The notes: generated by a model from the sequence alone, not told the origin. A stretch of 64,000 nucleotides of DNA from Candidatus Scalindua sp. (GCA_030748215.1 JASMMK010000012.1:95873-159872), one strand, 5' to 3'; shown: positions 8,518-17,160, numbered from the stretch's first letter. A program made the numbers and translations.

Positions 8518-9366
8518 TTATCCGGTAATAGATTCTATCAGTTGTACATCGTCGTCTTTGAGTTCAAAGTCCACTGTCTGAAGATCCTCCTTCATATGCT
8601 GATTACTTGTTGTACCCGTAAGAGGGGTCATTCCCACCTGCATTGCAAATCGGAAAACAACTTGTTCCGGGGTTCTTCCCAATTCTCTGGCAATTGACCG
8701 GACTTCAGAGTTCTGCATAATAAAAGGGTTTGCGGTTAATAACGAAAAGCCTTCATAGACAATCTGATTTGTGTTGCAAAATTCTCTGACATCACTGTCC
8801 CATCCGCGATTCGCGAAGCATCTGTTTTGGGCAACCATAGGTTTGACTTCCGCTTTTTCAGTCAAGAGTTTTAATTGTACAATATTTACATTACTGATGC
8901 CAATGAATCTGGCTTTTCCGGCTTTGTATAGTTCTTCAATAGCGCCCCATACCTCCCAGTCCTCATCTCCCAGGCCAGGTTGCGAATATGGGCCGTGCAG
9001 GAGATAAGAGTCCAAATGATCCGTATGGAGATTTTTCAATGTGCTCTCAAAAGATTGCCTCACCTGTGTAGTAAGATTTTCAGTAGGATCATAGGGGATT
9101 CTCTGGTCATGCCCATTAGCCGGAGTAAATTTTGACTGAAGAAACAAGTCTTCTCGGTTGATTCCCTTATTAGCCAACTTCAATAAGGCCTCGCCCACCA
9201 GGTGCTCCTGATAGTGTCTGGGTTGGTTTGCAGTATCAATAGCGGAAAATCCTGTGGAAACTGCCGTTTCAACCAGATTGGCAGTTTCTTCTTCTTTCCA
9301 GGCAGTACCATAGATAAATGAAGGAAATTTATTACTATTTTCAACAACCATTCTTTTGTCTTCCAT
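8518..9366 (-). CDS. aldo/keto reductase
   Basis: The 282-residue NADPH-dependent oxidoreductase has the catalytic tetrad of the aldo/keto reductase family: D44 (AIDTAN), Y52, K79 (QSKF) and H124 (LLHGPY). The TIM-barrel strands can be followed through FIGISNV, MVAQNRCF and the C-terminal TGTTSNQHMKEDL loop, where the cofactor phosphate binds. The carbonyl substrate is unknown. GGAAAG stands just ahead of the ATG at 9366. It is the first gene of the minus-strand group 9366 to 6612 and is divergent from the sirohaem gene. Confidence 0.9.
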   Translation of the reverse strand: MEDKRMVVENSNKFPSFIYGTAWKEEETANLVETAVSTGFSAIDTANQPRHYQEHLVGEALLKLANKGINREDLFLQSKFTPANGHDQRIPYDPTENLTTQVRQSFESTLKNLHTDHLDSYLLHGPYSQPGLGDEDWEVWGAIEELYKAGKARFIGISNVNIVQLKLLTEKAEVKPMVAQNRCFANRGWDSDVREFCNTNQIVYEGFSLLTANPFIMQNSEVRSIARELGRTPEQVVFRFAMQVGMTPLTGTTSNQHMKEDLQTVDFELKDDDVQLIESITG

Positions 9367-9532
9367 ACTTTCCGGCTATTTGTTTTGATAATTACATCTT
9401 GGTAGACAGGAATATAAGGCTTATAAGCCCATTATACTTTTTTAAAATTTGGTTGCGGTTCTTCTGCGCATATAGTTATATATGATACACAAAACAATTC
9501 AAGTAGGGATTTTTAGGATACGGGTTATACAT

Positions 9533-10156
9533 ATGTCTAAGTTTTATCCAATACATCTGAACGTTACAGGCAAAAGATGCGTAATTATTGGTGGTGGAAA
9601 GGTTGCATATCGTAAAGCGTGCAGTCTGAAAGAGTCTGGTGCTGACGTTGTGGTGGTCAGTCCCGAAGTCTGTCCTGAGATGGTTGATGAGGAGGGGCTT
9701 GTTTTAATAAAGGAAGTGTATGAAGAGTGCTTCCTGGATGGTGCTCTGCTGGTGATTGCTGCAACTGATGATGAGGCAATTAACAAAAGGGTGACGTTAG
9801 ACGCTGAGAAGAGAAGCATAATTGTAAATGTAGTAGATTATCCCGAACGCTGTTCCTTTATCGTTCCTTCAACAATAAACAGGGGAGATCTTTGTATAAG
9901 TATTTCAACCGGAGGTGCAAGCCCTGCTGTTGCGAAGAGAATAAGAGAAGAGTTAGAGGATGTCTTTGGCAAAGAGTATAAGGAGTATCTGGATCTGTTA
10001 ACAGAAATGCGCAGTTTGGCAATGTCCAGTGTAGAAGACAGCGTAAAGCGCAGGAAGGTGCTTCAGCGTCTGGCGGAAAAAGATATTTTTGATGCAGTGA
10101 AGGATGAAGGGGTTAAGAGCGCTGAAGCAAAGATGAGGGATATCATCTTTGAGTAA
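9533..10156 (+). CDS. sirohaem synthase, Met8/CysG-N type (precorrin-2 dehydrogenase/ferrochelatase)
   Basis: The protein (207 residues) converts precorrin-2 to sirohydrochlorin with NAD and may insert iron, giving sirohaem. It begins FYPIHLNVTGKRCVIIGGGKVA, the usual Met8 opening with a Rossmann GGGxVA motif (quoted in part), followed by VIAATDD, VNVVDYPERCSFIVPS and STGGASPAVAKRIREE. I set the start at the ATG at 9533, where homology begins. A frame from 9482 would add 17 unlike residues. The next gene encodes a sulfite-reductase-like protein that should need sirohaem, so the pairing makes sense. Confidence 0.9.
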   Translation: MSKFYPIHLNVTGKRCVIIGGGKVAYRKACSLKESGADVVVVSPEVCPEMVDEEGLVLIKEVYEECFLDGALLVIAATDDEAINKRVTLDAEKRSIIVNVVDYPERCSFIVPSTINRGDLCISISTGGASPAVAKRIREELEDVFGKEYKEYLDLLTEMRSLAMSSVEDSVKRRKVLQRLAEKDIFDAVKDEGVKSAEAKMRDIIFE

Positions 10157-10370
10157 ATGAGGTTTTCGTAGGATATGTTTTTGTCGTTCTGTTCTGGGCG
10201 GTATTTCACCAGGACTGAAAGCAGGTTTTGCGGCCAAAAGAGTACATTTCCCACTCTGCGTACGAGAATTTTTCTGCTTGAAACAATTCTTTCTCAGTGA
10301 TAACATGAAACCTCGCAATCTTGCGAATTTTTTATAAATTATACTATTTATGAGGTTTAAGGAGCATTTG

Positions 10371-11261
10371 ATGTCTGAGAATAAGAGTGCAGAAAGAGTT
10401 GATTTTAATGAGTTGAAAACCGGTGGTTTTATTAAACAGAACCAGAAAGATCTTTTTACGGTTCGTTTGAGAGTTCCGGGAGGCAGACTTGACGTCGATA
10501 AGATGGCCAAGATTGCGGCAGTTGCTAAAAAATATAGCAAGATGGGTTATTGTCACCTTAGTTTCAGACAGTCAGTTGAGATTATTGGCGTACACATAGA
10601 TGATTTTGATGCAGCGGTAAAAGAGTTGGCAGCGTTCGGGCAGTCAATAGCGTCATGTGGCCCCAGGATTCGTGTTCCGACAGCTTGCGGCGGAAATGAG
10701 TATAACCCTAACGGAGTTATGGATGCACAGAAAAAGGCGCTGGAAGTAGATAAAGAGCTTTTTGGTATGAACTGCCCTCATAAGTTCAAGATTTCATTTT
10801 CAGCCTGTCCGATCGATTGTGCCAGGACAAGAGGAATGGATTTAGGGTTTCAAGGCGTTGTGGATCCAAATTATGAGGACGATCCGTGCACAGGATGCAC
10901 TTTGTGTGAAAAGGCGTGTCTGGAAGGTGCGATAGTTTCAGATGAAGATGGAAAGCCTGTTTTTGATAGAGAAAAGTGTGTATTTTGTGGTGACTGCATA
11001 AAGGCGTGTCCTACTGAGGCATGGACCCCAAAGCGAAAAGGCTGGGCTGTCCGTGCAGGTGGAAAACATGGAAGGCACCCGAGGAAGGCAGATAATATTA
11101 TGCTGTTCCTGCCGGATGAAAAGGTGTTGGAGTACATTCGCAAGACAGTCGAGTGGTATAATGCGAATGGTAAGAGAGGGGAGAGGATAGGGACAACTTT
11201 TGACCGTGTTGGAGTGGAGAAATACAAAGAAGAGGTCGCGGGTCTTTTTGCTGACAGTTAA
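10371..11261 (+). CDS. small sulfite/nitrite-reductase-like sirohaem Fe-S protein with two [4Fe-4S] ferredoxin clusters
   Basis: The 296-residue protein has the fold of the sulfite/nitrite reductase half-domain (ferrodoxin-like part 15-90, Fe-S/sirohaem part 95-165), with a two-cluster ferredoxin inserted (C173/C176/C179/C183 and C203/C206/C209/C213). This layout matches AsrC and the small Dsr-like proteins of anaerobes. The sirohaem-cluster ligands normally follow C-x5-C and C-x3-C. C146 and C150 (SACPIDC) are present, but in the first motif only C106 remains and the second position is N112 (ACGGNEYN). GGAG six bases before the ATG at 10371 fixes the start. The role could be sulfite reduction or sulfur transfer. 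Confidence 0.85.
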   Translation: MSENKSAERVDFNELKTGGFIKQNQKDLFTVRLRVPGGRLDVDKMAKIAAVAKKYSKMGYCHLSFRQSVEIIGVHIDDFDAAVKELAAFGQSIASCGPRIRVPTACGGNEYNPNGVMDAQKKALEVDKELFGMNCPHKFKISFSACPIDCARTRGMDLGFQGVVDPNYEDDPCTGCTLCEKACLEGAIVSDEDGKPVFDREKCVFCGDCIKACPTEAWTPKRKGWAVRAGGKHGRHPRKADNIMLFLPDEKVLEYIRKTVEWYNANGKRGERIGTTFDRVGVEKYKEEVAGLFADS

Positions 11262-11678
11262 ATGGAAGAGAAAAAATTTATACTATTCTTGCATAGTGGG
11301 AATTATGAAAAGCTGTATCAGGCAGTGATGCTTGCCATAACCGCCGCATCAATGGGGAGCAAGGTTCACATTTTTCTGTTCTTCTGGGCTTTAAAGAAAT
11401 TTGCGACTGATAAGCTGGATGTTATTGAGTTTCCTGAGGGGATGAGTGATGAGGACAGGAGGTTGTTGGAAGCCGTGCCGCAGGGACAACCTAATATGCT
11501 GAGGGAGCTATTAAGCGAAGTAGGCCAGATGGGCAATCTGGAAATTTATGCATGCAGCGGTGCGGTAACACTGATGGGGCTGGACGAAGAGTTGGTAAAA
11601 AGCAAGGTCGACGACATTATAGGATTGCCTACAATGTTGAAAATGGCTGAAGGCGCTGAAACTCAGTTATTTATTTAA
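11262..11678 (+). CDS. DsrE/DsrF-like protein
   Basis: This 138-residue protein has the DsrE-like alpha/beta fold: an N-terminal FILFLHSG strand-loop, a helix with AVMLAITAASMGSKVHIF, and a conserved cysteine in IYACSGAV that in the family carries persulfide sulfur. It starts immediately after the stop of the sulfite-reductase-like gene with no gap, so the two are translationally coupled. In sulfur-relay systems DsrE-type proteins accept sulfur from TusA, and a tusA-like gene lies two genes downstream. The direction of sulfur flow cannot be told from sequence. Confidence 0.85.
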   Translation: MEEKKFILFLHSGNYEKLYQAVMLAITAASMGSKVHIFLFFWALKKFATDKLDVIEFPEGMSDEDRRLLEAVPQGQPNMLRELLSEVGQMGNLEIYACSGAVTLMGLDEELVKSKVDDIIGLPTMLKMAEGAETQLFI

Positions 11679-11710
11679 CGCGGTCAGTAAATTGGTTTTT
11701 AAAGATAATT

Positions 11711-12382
11711 GTGATTCATATAAATCGGCATTTAGAAAACAGGATGTTAAAAGAGGCGAAGACAGCCTACCCTCATGAATGCTGCGGTTTGCTTGTCGGT
11801 AATAGTAATGATTCCGGGAGAGTGGTACGTGAGGTCTATCCGGTTGAAAATAAAAATAAGGTAAGGGCTGCTGACAGGTATGAAATAGACACGAAAGAGT
11901 TTGACAGGATAGATCGGGAAGCAACAAAAAAAGGGTGGAATATAATAGGTATTTATCATTCGCACCCTGACCATCCGGCGGAGCCTTCGGCATTTGATAA
12001 AGATTGTGCGTGTGTATGGACAGAGTATTCGTACATAATCATATCCGTTAAAGATGGTGTTGATGATGACCTGAGATGTTGGCGTTTTGATGTGGAAAAG
12101 CAGGATGTTGAGGAAGAAGAAGTAAAAATTAATAGACGCAATTTTATAATAGGCTTGTCTCTCATAGGTTTCAGCTTTAGCGTTTATCTCATCTTTCCGG
12201 TGATATTTTGCCTTCATTTAACTACTAAGGCAAAGTCTGGTTTAGCTGCTATAAGCTATATACTTAGTTGGGTGGTTATGGGTATAGGAATTTGTTTTGC
12301 GGGCAAGGAAGGTTATGAGCTTGTTAAGGAACAAATTTTTAAGGGTTTTTTTAGAAAAATGTTGGGTAGAAAAAGAAAATGA
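11711..12382 (+). CDS. JAB/MPN (JAMM) metalloprotease-like protein with a C-terminal membrane anchor
   Basis: Residues 1-125 form a bacterial JAMM domain. E23 is in PHECCGLLVG, and the zinc motif H83-S-H85-x7-S93-x2-D96 is complete (YHSHP to SAFD). Bacterial members remove C-terminal residues from ThiS/MoaD-like sulfur carriers, as HcyD does in Wolinella. Residues about 140-224 are unusual: a Glu-rich linker, two hydrophobic helices (about 148-172 and 180-200) and a basic tail, so the catalytic domain would be tethered to the membrane on the cytoplasmic side. The start is GTG at 11711. The stop overlaps the tusA start by 4 bases. No sulfur-carrier or ThiF-like gene is in the window. Confidence 0.87.
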   Translation: MIHINRHLENRMLKEAKTAYPHECCGLLVGNSNDSGRVVREVYPVENKNKVRAADRYEIDTKEFDRIDREATKKGWNIIGIYHSHPDHPAEPSAFDKDCACVWTEYSYIIISVKDGVDDDLRCWRFDVEKQDVEEEEVKINRRNFIIGLSLIGFSFSVYLIFPVIFCLHLTTKAKSGLAAISYILSWVVMGIGICFAGKEGYELVKEQIFKGFFRKMLGRKRK

Positions 12383-12615
12383 GTGAAAACGCGGCAGATG
12401 AAAAAATTGATTTAAGAGGTGTTCTTTGCCCGATTAATTTTGTTAAGACAAAGTTAAAACTGGAAATGATGGATGATGGGCAGGTTCTGGAAATAGCACT
12501 GGATGATGGCGAGCCAATGAGAAACGTTCCAAGAAGTGTTAAAGAGGAAGGGCACAAGGTTGTGGGGGTAGAAAAGATTGACGACGGATACAAGATATTT
12601 GTTAAAAAGAGCTAG
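12379..12615 (+). CDS. TusA-family sulfurtransferase
   Basis: At 78 residues this is a full-length TusA/SirA-like protein with the sulfur-accepting cysteine at C17 in DLRGVLCPINFVKTKL. The second proline of the usual CPxP motif is Asn (N20). The GEPMRNVPRSV segment and the VVGVEKIDDGYKIFV strand end fit the family. TusA shuttles persulfide sulfur between desulfurases, DsrE-type proteins and cofactor or thiouridine synthesis. The ATG overlaps the JAMM gene stop (ATGA), so expression is coupled. It closes the sirohaem/sulfur cluster. Confidence 0.9.
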   Translation: MSENAADEKIDLRGVLCPINFVKTKLKLEMMDDGQVLEIALDDGEPMRNVPRSVKEEGHKVVGVEKIDDGYKIFVKKS

Positions 12616-13054
12616 TATCTTTCTATTTTGTGCGGTTTCTGTCAGGATCTAGAGAAACACCTAAATTTTCTGTATGCAAATCATTTGTATTTTTAAACTA
12701 TTCCTTTTTTTATGGATCAGTCAAAAGGAAGTTTGGAAATTAGTAGGCGGCTGTATGTAGTTATGATGAAAGGCTGGACACTTCAGGCTGCTGTCAATAC
12801 TGCACTATCAATCCTCTCAAATGCTTATAAGTGTGTTGATGGAATTTTAACAACTTTTTTCAAATTAAATGTTGCGTTAATTATAAATTATTGCTATTAT
12901 GTCCGTTTTTGAATGTCCATCTTTTCGTTACAGAAAAAGATTTATTATACTTACTCTAGTTCCTTGCTTTGCTTAAGTAGGTCGTCAAGCAAATGAAACT
13001 GGGGAAAAAGTAAAATAGTTGATATAGTATCTATCAATAATGGGGGTCTGAGAC
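12616..13054. other. intergenic region upstream of the Rieske/cytochrome b operon
   Basis: No convincing gene lies in these 439 bases. A 66-codon frame at 12712-12912 has no ribosome site and no recognisable sequence. The region should hold the promoter of the Rieske operon. The only structured motif I see is an inverted repeat, TTGATA-7 bases-TATCAA (13019-13037), 17 bases before the Rieske ATG. A GGGGG ribosome site follows it. Confidence 0.5.
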
Positions 13055-13567
13055 ATGTCTAGTGATGTAGAAGAAAAAAAAGCTTCCAGTGGTAATATCT
13101 GGTTAGGCAAGAGAGACTTTTTTACCTTGGCAGGCTGGGCACTATTCCTTGTGACCGGTTTGATCTATACTTTGAAATTGATGGGGCCAAAAAAGATCGG
13201 AGGATTTTTCTTCCCTACAGTTCTTTTTGAACCGTCTCCTATCTTTTCTGTTGGTTTGCCGGCAGATTACGCGCCGGGTACCGTAACAACATTAAAAGCC
13301 AGGAAGGTCTTTGTCCTTCGAGAAGGTGACAGCTTTAAGGTGATATCAGTTATATGTCAACACCTTGGCTGTGCAGTACATTGGTCAAAGGAAAAGAACA
13401 TATTTGAGTGTCCTTGTCATGGAAGTAAATATTATAAGAACGGAGTGAACTTTGCGGGTCCTGCTCCTAAGCCATTATACCACTATGATATTAGTGTAGC
13501 TGATGATGGTAAACTGGTCGTGAATACAGAGAAGATAGTACCTATAAATACTGAGTTGGTTGTTTAA
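13055..13567 (+). CDS. Rieske iron-sulfur protein of a cytochrome bc-type complex
   Basis: The protein has 170 residues with one N-terminal membrane helix (about 21-43, GWALFLVTGLIYTL) and the Rieske [2Fe-2S] domain behind it. Cluster ligands are C101 and H103 (CQHLGC) and C119 and H122 (CPCHG), with C106-C121 as the usual disulfide. It would take electrons from quinol at the cytochrome b Qo site and pass them to c-type haems, here probably those of the multihaem proteins encoded downstream. It is the first gene of a six-gene operon. A GGGGG stretch lies ahead of the ATG. The twin-Arg signal seen in many Rieske proteins is not evident; only K19-R20 precede the helix. Confidence 0.95.
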   Translation: MSSDVEEKKASSGNIWLGKRDFFTLAGWALFLVTGLIYTLKLMGPKKIGGFFFPTVLFEPSPIFSVGLPADYAPGTVTTLKARKVFVLREGDSFKVISVICQHLGCAVHWSKEKNIFECPCHGSKYYKNGVNFAGPAPKPLYHYDISVADDGKLVVNTEKIVPINTELVV

Positions 13568-13615
13568 TTGTCTTTAGTTCATGCTACTGGAAATTAAAAA
13601 GTGAAAGGCGTGTAG

Positions 13616-15529
13616 ATGAGTCAATCAGCAGTTTCCGAGCAGGGGAATCGAGTTTCCCTTGAATTGGATTGGTTAGAAAAAAATATTCGTTGTCAGCATC
13701 GTTGTCCAGCACATATGGACATACCTGGTTACATACGCCTGATAAGTCAGGGTAAGTATCTGGAATCATACAAACTGATGCTGGAAACAAACCCCTTTCC
13801 TACTGTTTGTGGATATGTTTGTCCGCGCCCATGTGAATCTAAATGTAAACGTGGTGATTTTGACAAGCCCGTGTCAATCGACAATCTCAAAAGGTTTGTT
13901 ACGGATTACATATATAAGAATAGAATTAAACCCCCTGCTCCAACTATAGAAAGAAGAGAAGAAAAAGTTGCCATAATTGGCGCTGGTCCTGCCGGATTAA
14001 CAGCAGCAAACGATCTCGCAGGAATGGGATACCAGGTAACTGTTTTTGAAAAAGAATCAAGAGTTGGTGGTATGATGATGTGGGCGATACCGTCCTACAG
14101 GCTGCCGCGCGAGCAGATAATGTTTGATGTAAGTAACATAGAAGCCCGGGGGGTTGAGATTAAGCTAAATACTCATTTTGGAGGCCCAGATGAAGCGGCT
14201 TCCAGTGGAAACACGGATGAAACAGCTTCAAGTGGAAGTTCGGATGAGCCAATTCATTATCAAATTCCAAACGACAGTTCGGGTAAACCGATAATCAGTG
14301 AAACCCCAGATCAAGCGGCTCCCAGAAAAATTCCGGAAAGTGCAATTTCCGGTCTGTTCAAAGAGGGATACAAAGCAGTGTTTGTTGCTGTTGGCGCACA
14401 GAGAGGAAGGAAACTCGAGGTTCCCGGAGAAGAGGGTACAGAAGGTGTCATGGATTGTCTGGATTTCCTTAAAAATGTGAGTGCCGGTGACCTGAAAAGC
14501 CCTGGTAAAACAGTGGCGGTGATTGGTGGTGGAAACTCAGCAGTCGATGCGGCTAGAACAGCTAAAAGAATAACACCAGATGTTTACATGATATATAGAA
14601 GAACACGAAATGAAATGCCGGCTCTCAAACATGAAATTGAAGAGGCAGAGCTTGAGGGCATCAAATTTCACTACTTGGTTGCACCGGTGAAAGTAATTGT
14701 TGAAAATGGAAAGGCAAAGGGACTTGAATGTGTCAAGATGGCGTTGGGTGAGCCTGACAGTAGTGGAAGACGAAGGCCTGAACCAATTCCTAACTCAGAA
14801 TTTGTAATTGATACAGATTGCATAATAACTGCTCTTAGTCAGGAAGCAGACTTGGAATTTCTCGGTGATGATAGTGGGATAGAAGCAACAAAGTGGGGAA
14901 CGCTTGTTGTAGATGATGGCCTGAAAACCAGTAAAGATGGTGTGTTTGCGGGTGGTGATGTAGCATTGGGGCCAAGTACGATTATTGAGTGTATTGCTCA
15001 GGGTCATCTGGCATCTAAATCGATCGATTGTTACTTAAGAGGAGAAGGGCTTAAGGAGTCAAAAGATAAAACCTGGGTGACTTTGATAGAAGGAGATTAT
15101 ATCCAGGAGAGGGAAAGTAATTTTGATAGTACTCCACGTGAGGAGATGGCAACAATACCTAAGTCGCGAAGAGGGTCGTTTGATCTGGTTGAGCTTGGGT
15201 TTGCAGAGTCACAGGCTCGGGTAGAAGCCGATCGATGTCTAAAATGTGATCTCAGCATTCAGGTTGTGGCTGAGGATTGTATACTATGTGGCCGGTGCAG
15301 TCTTGTATGTCCGGTTGATGCACTGGAGCAAGTCGATGCGGATACTGGAGGTGACTACAAACCCCATGTCAGTAAAGACGGGGTTGTTGTGAGGCATACT
15401 GATGTGTGTATTAGATGCGGTAACTGTAAAGATTGTCCCGTGGATGCGATTAACATGAAGCGTGTATTCTGGGAACCTAATGAAGAAATTAATAAATCAC
15501 CTAAAGCACAAGCAGCTGGTAGTGATTAG
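13616..15529 (+). CDS. FAD/NAD(P)-binding Fe-S oxidoreductase subunit (GltD-like) of the Rieske/b complex
   Basis: This 637-residue protein resembles the small subunit of glutamate synthase. The N-terminal Fe-S domain has Cys-rich motifs at 26-30 and 65-77. The FAD motif is GAGPAGLTAAND (122-133), the NAD(P) motif IGGGNSAVDAAR (about 314-325), and the second FAD motif GVFAGGD near 445. A C-terminal two-cluster ferredoxin occupies about 553-615. The last cluster motif is CIRCGNCKDCP, one residue shorter than the usual CxxCxxCxxxCP. Residues 187-246 are a low-complexity insertion rich in Ser/Asp/Glu that GltD proteins lack. Lying between Rieske and cytochrome b genes, it would let the complex exchange electrons with NAD(P)H. 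It is probably cytoplasmic-facing (inferred). Confidence 0.92.
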   Translation: MSQSAVSEQGNRVSLELDWLEKNIRCQHRCPAHMDIPGYIRLISQGKYLESYKLMLETNPFPTVCGYVCPRPCESKCKRGDFDKPVSIDNLKRFVTDYIYKNRIKPPAPTIERREEKVAIIGAGPAGLTAANDLAGMGYQVTVFEKESRVGGMMMWAIPSYRLPREQIMFDVSNIEARGVEIKLNTHFGGPDEAASSGNTDETASSGSSDEPIHYQIPNDSSGKPIISETPDQAAPRKIPESAISGLFKEGYKAVFVAVGAQRGRKLEVPGEEGTEGVMDCLDFLKNVSAGDLKSPGKTVAVIGGGNSAVDAARTAKRITPDVYMIYRRTRNEMPALKHEIEEAELEGIKFHYLVAPVKVIVENGKAKGLECVKMALGEPDSSGRRRPEPIPNSEFVIDTDCIITALSQEADLEFLGDDSGIEATKWGTLVVDDGLKTSKDGVFAGGDVALGPSTIIECIAQGHLASKSIDCYLRGEGLKESKDKTWVTLIEGDYIQERESNFDSTPREEMATIPKSRRGSFDLVELGFAESQARVEADRCLKCDLSIQVVAEDCILCGRCSLVCPVDALEQVDADTGGDYKPHVSKDGVVVRHTDVCIRCGNCKDCPVDAINMKRVFWEPNEEINKSPKAQAAGSD

Positions 15530-15588
15530 GGCGTTGGTTTAATGATGTGGATTTGTTTAATAAGTGATATTTAAAAGGGGATGCTTAA

Positions 15589-16359
15589 ATGAATTTAATC
15601 TTATTTTTTATCAGGAAGCTTACGGAGACTGAAATGTGGAAATCCGTATTTCGTCATGGCTATACGGATACTCCCAGAAACAGGGCGCTTCAGACTATAA
15701 GCAATGTGTGGCTGCATTTGCATCCTGTAAAGGTTCCAAAGCACGCCGTTAAGATTACGTATACATGGTGTCTGGGCGGGCTAACGTTCTTTATTTTCCT
15801 TTTTTTGACTGTGACGGGTGTCCTGTTAATGTTTTACTATGTTCCTGATGTTAATCGGGCGTATGCAGATATGATTGATCTGATGTATGTTGTGCCATTG
15901 GGGCGGCTACTAAGGACGTCACATCGATGGGCTGGACATGCTATGGTTATCACAGTTTGCTTTCACATGTTGAGGGTATTTCTTACCGGTTCTTACAAGG
16001 CCCCACGCCAATTTAACTGGGTTCTGGGCGTACTGTTATTAGTACTGACATTCCTGCTAAGCTTTACCGGATATTTGTTGCCATGGGATCAACTTGGGTA
16101 CTGGGCAATTATGGTTGGAACAAACATGGGAGCGGCAACTCCTGTTATGGGCTACCAGGGTCCATTTGCAGATCTTTTAGGTGTTAAGATTAATAACGAT
16201 GTTCGTTTTGCTCTCTTGGGTGGTACGCAAATTGACGCTCCGTCTTTATTGCGAGCATACGTGTGGCATTGCATAGGGATACCTATAATTGCAGGAGCGT
16301 TGATGATTCTTCATTTTTGGCGTGTTAGAAAAGACGGTGGTATTTCAGGGCCTCTATAA
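15589..16359 (+). CDS. cytochrome b (b6-type, N-terminal half)
   Basis: The 256-residue membrane protein corresponds to cytochrome b6, with four main transmembrane helices. The two b haems are ligated by H112 (SHRWAGH) and H126 (CFHML) in helix B, and by H227 (YVWHCIG) and H242 (LHFWRV) in helix D. The spacings of 14 and 15 are those of the b6 family. The GYLLPWDQLGYWA segment of the Qo region is intact. Together with the next gene it makes the split cytochrome b of a bc/b6f-like quinol-oxidising complex. AAAAGGGG precedes the ATG. Confidence 0.95.
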   Translation: MNLILFFIRKLTETEMWKSVFRHGYTDTPRNRALQTISNVWLHLHPVKVPKHAVKITYTWCLGGLTFFIFLFLTVTGVLLMFYYVPDVNRAYADMIDLMYVVPLGRLLRTSHRWAGHAMVITVCFHMLRVFLTGSYKAPRQFNWVLGVLLLVLTFLLSFTGYLLPWDQLGYWAIMVGTNMGAATPVMGYQGPFADLLGVKINNDVRFALLGGTQIDAPSLLRAYVWHCIGIPIIAGALMILHFWRVRKDGGISGPL

Positions 16360-16379
16360 ATAGTTGGGAGAATTTTTTT

Positions 16380-17102
16380 ATGTCAAATCATGCAGAAGCA
16401 GAGGTAGCAAACAATAATAAAACGGAGAAAGTCTTTTCGTGGCCAAACCTGGTAGCGAAGGAGTTTATAGCGGCAATTCTATGTACAGTTATATTGCTCG
16501 TTTATTCGTACTATGTCGATGCACCACTAAGGGAGCTTGCCAATCCGGGAGAACCTGAGAATCCTGCAAAAGCACCGTGGTATTTTTTGGGATTACAGGA
16601 AATCCTTGTCTATTTTGATCCTTGGATTGCGGGTGTTGTGGTTCCGAGTATAATAATTGTGGGTTTGATGGCAATTCCATATATAGATGTGAATCCGAAG
16701 GGAAATGGCGGTTACTGTTTCAGGGAACGAAAATTTGCAATAACAGTTTTCTTGTTCGGATTTATTTTCTGGTATGTTCTTATAATAGTGGGTACATACA
16801 TGAGGGGGCCGTTCTGGGCGTTTTTCTGGCCTTGGGAGACATGGAGTTTTGATTTTCCTACACCTCCTCCATTGATGAGCTTGCCCAACTGGCTGGGTAT
16901 TTTTGCGCTTCTTATCTATTTTGGGTTAGGAATGCTAATACCTGCGGTTGCTTTCTGGAAATTTGCCAAGCAGCTCGGCTTTATCAGGTACAACATTACT
17001 ATGAGCTTGCTCTTGCTAATGATGGGAGTGCTTGTGAAGATTGCTTTAAGGCTGATGTTTAACATTAAGTATATATTGCAGACGCCTTGGTTTAATATTT
17101 AG
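16380..17102 (+). CDS. cytochrome b C-terminal half / subunit IV
   Basis: The 240-residue protein matches subunit IV of b6f-type complexes. It has a hydrophobic N-terminal helix (about 25-45), the Qo-site loop KAPWYFLGLQEIL (the PEWY equivalent, with PWY kept and the Glu changed), and further helices at about 80-105, 120-145, 175-200 and 210-235. The extra helices beyond the usual three resemble C-terminally extended cytochrome b. It follows cytochrome b by 20 bases and is co-transcribed. The missing Glu of PEWY is a real difference from most bc1/b6f complexes, where that residue helps deprotonate quinol. Confidence 0.92.
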   Translation: MSNHAEAEVANNNKTEKVFSWPNLVAKEFIAAILCTVILLVYSYYVDAPLRELANPGEPENPAKAPWYFLGLQEILVYFDPWIAGVVVPSIIIVGLMAIPYIDVNPKGNGGYCFRERKFAITVFLFGFIFWYVLIIVGTYMRGPFWAFFWPWETWSFDFPTPPPLMSLPNWLGIFALLIYFGLGMLIPAVAFWKFAKQLGFIRYNITMSLLLLMMGVLVKIALRLMFNIKYILQTPWFNI

Positions 17103-17160
17103 AAATTCCGAAGACGTGGATTGATTTATTTTTTTCTATTTTTTCGAGAGAAGTAAACAA

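Noticed and set aside
10300..10335. small hairpin with T-run before the sulfite-reductase-like gene
   Set aside because: CGCAA with TTGCG leaves only about two loop bases, so the stem is really four pairs. Too weak to call a terminator.
12712..12912. 66-codon frame upstream of the Rieske gene
   Set aside because: It has no ribosome site, no family resemblance, and a low-complexity Asn/Lys-rich composition like the surrounding intergenic DNA.
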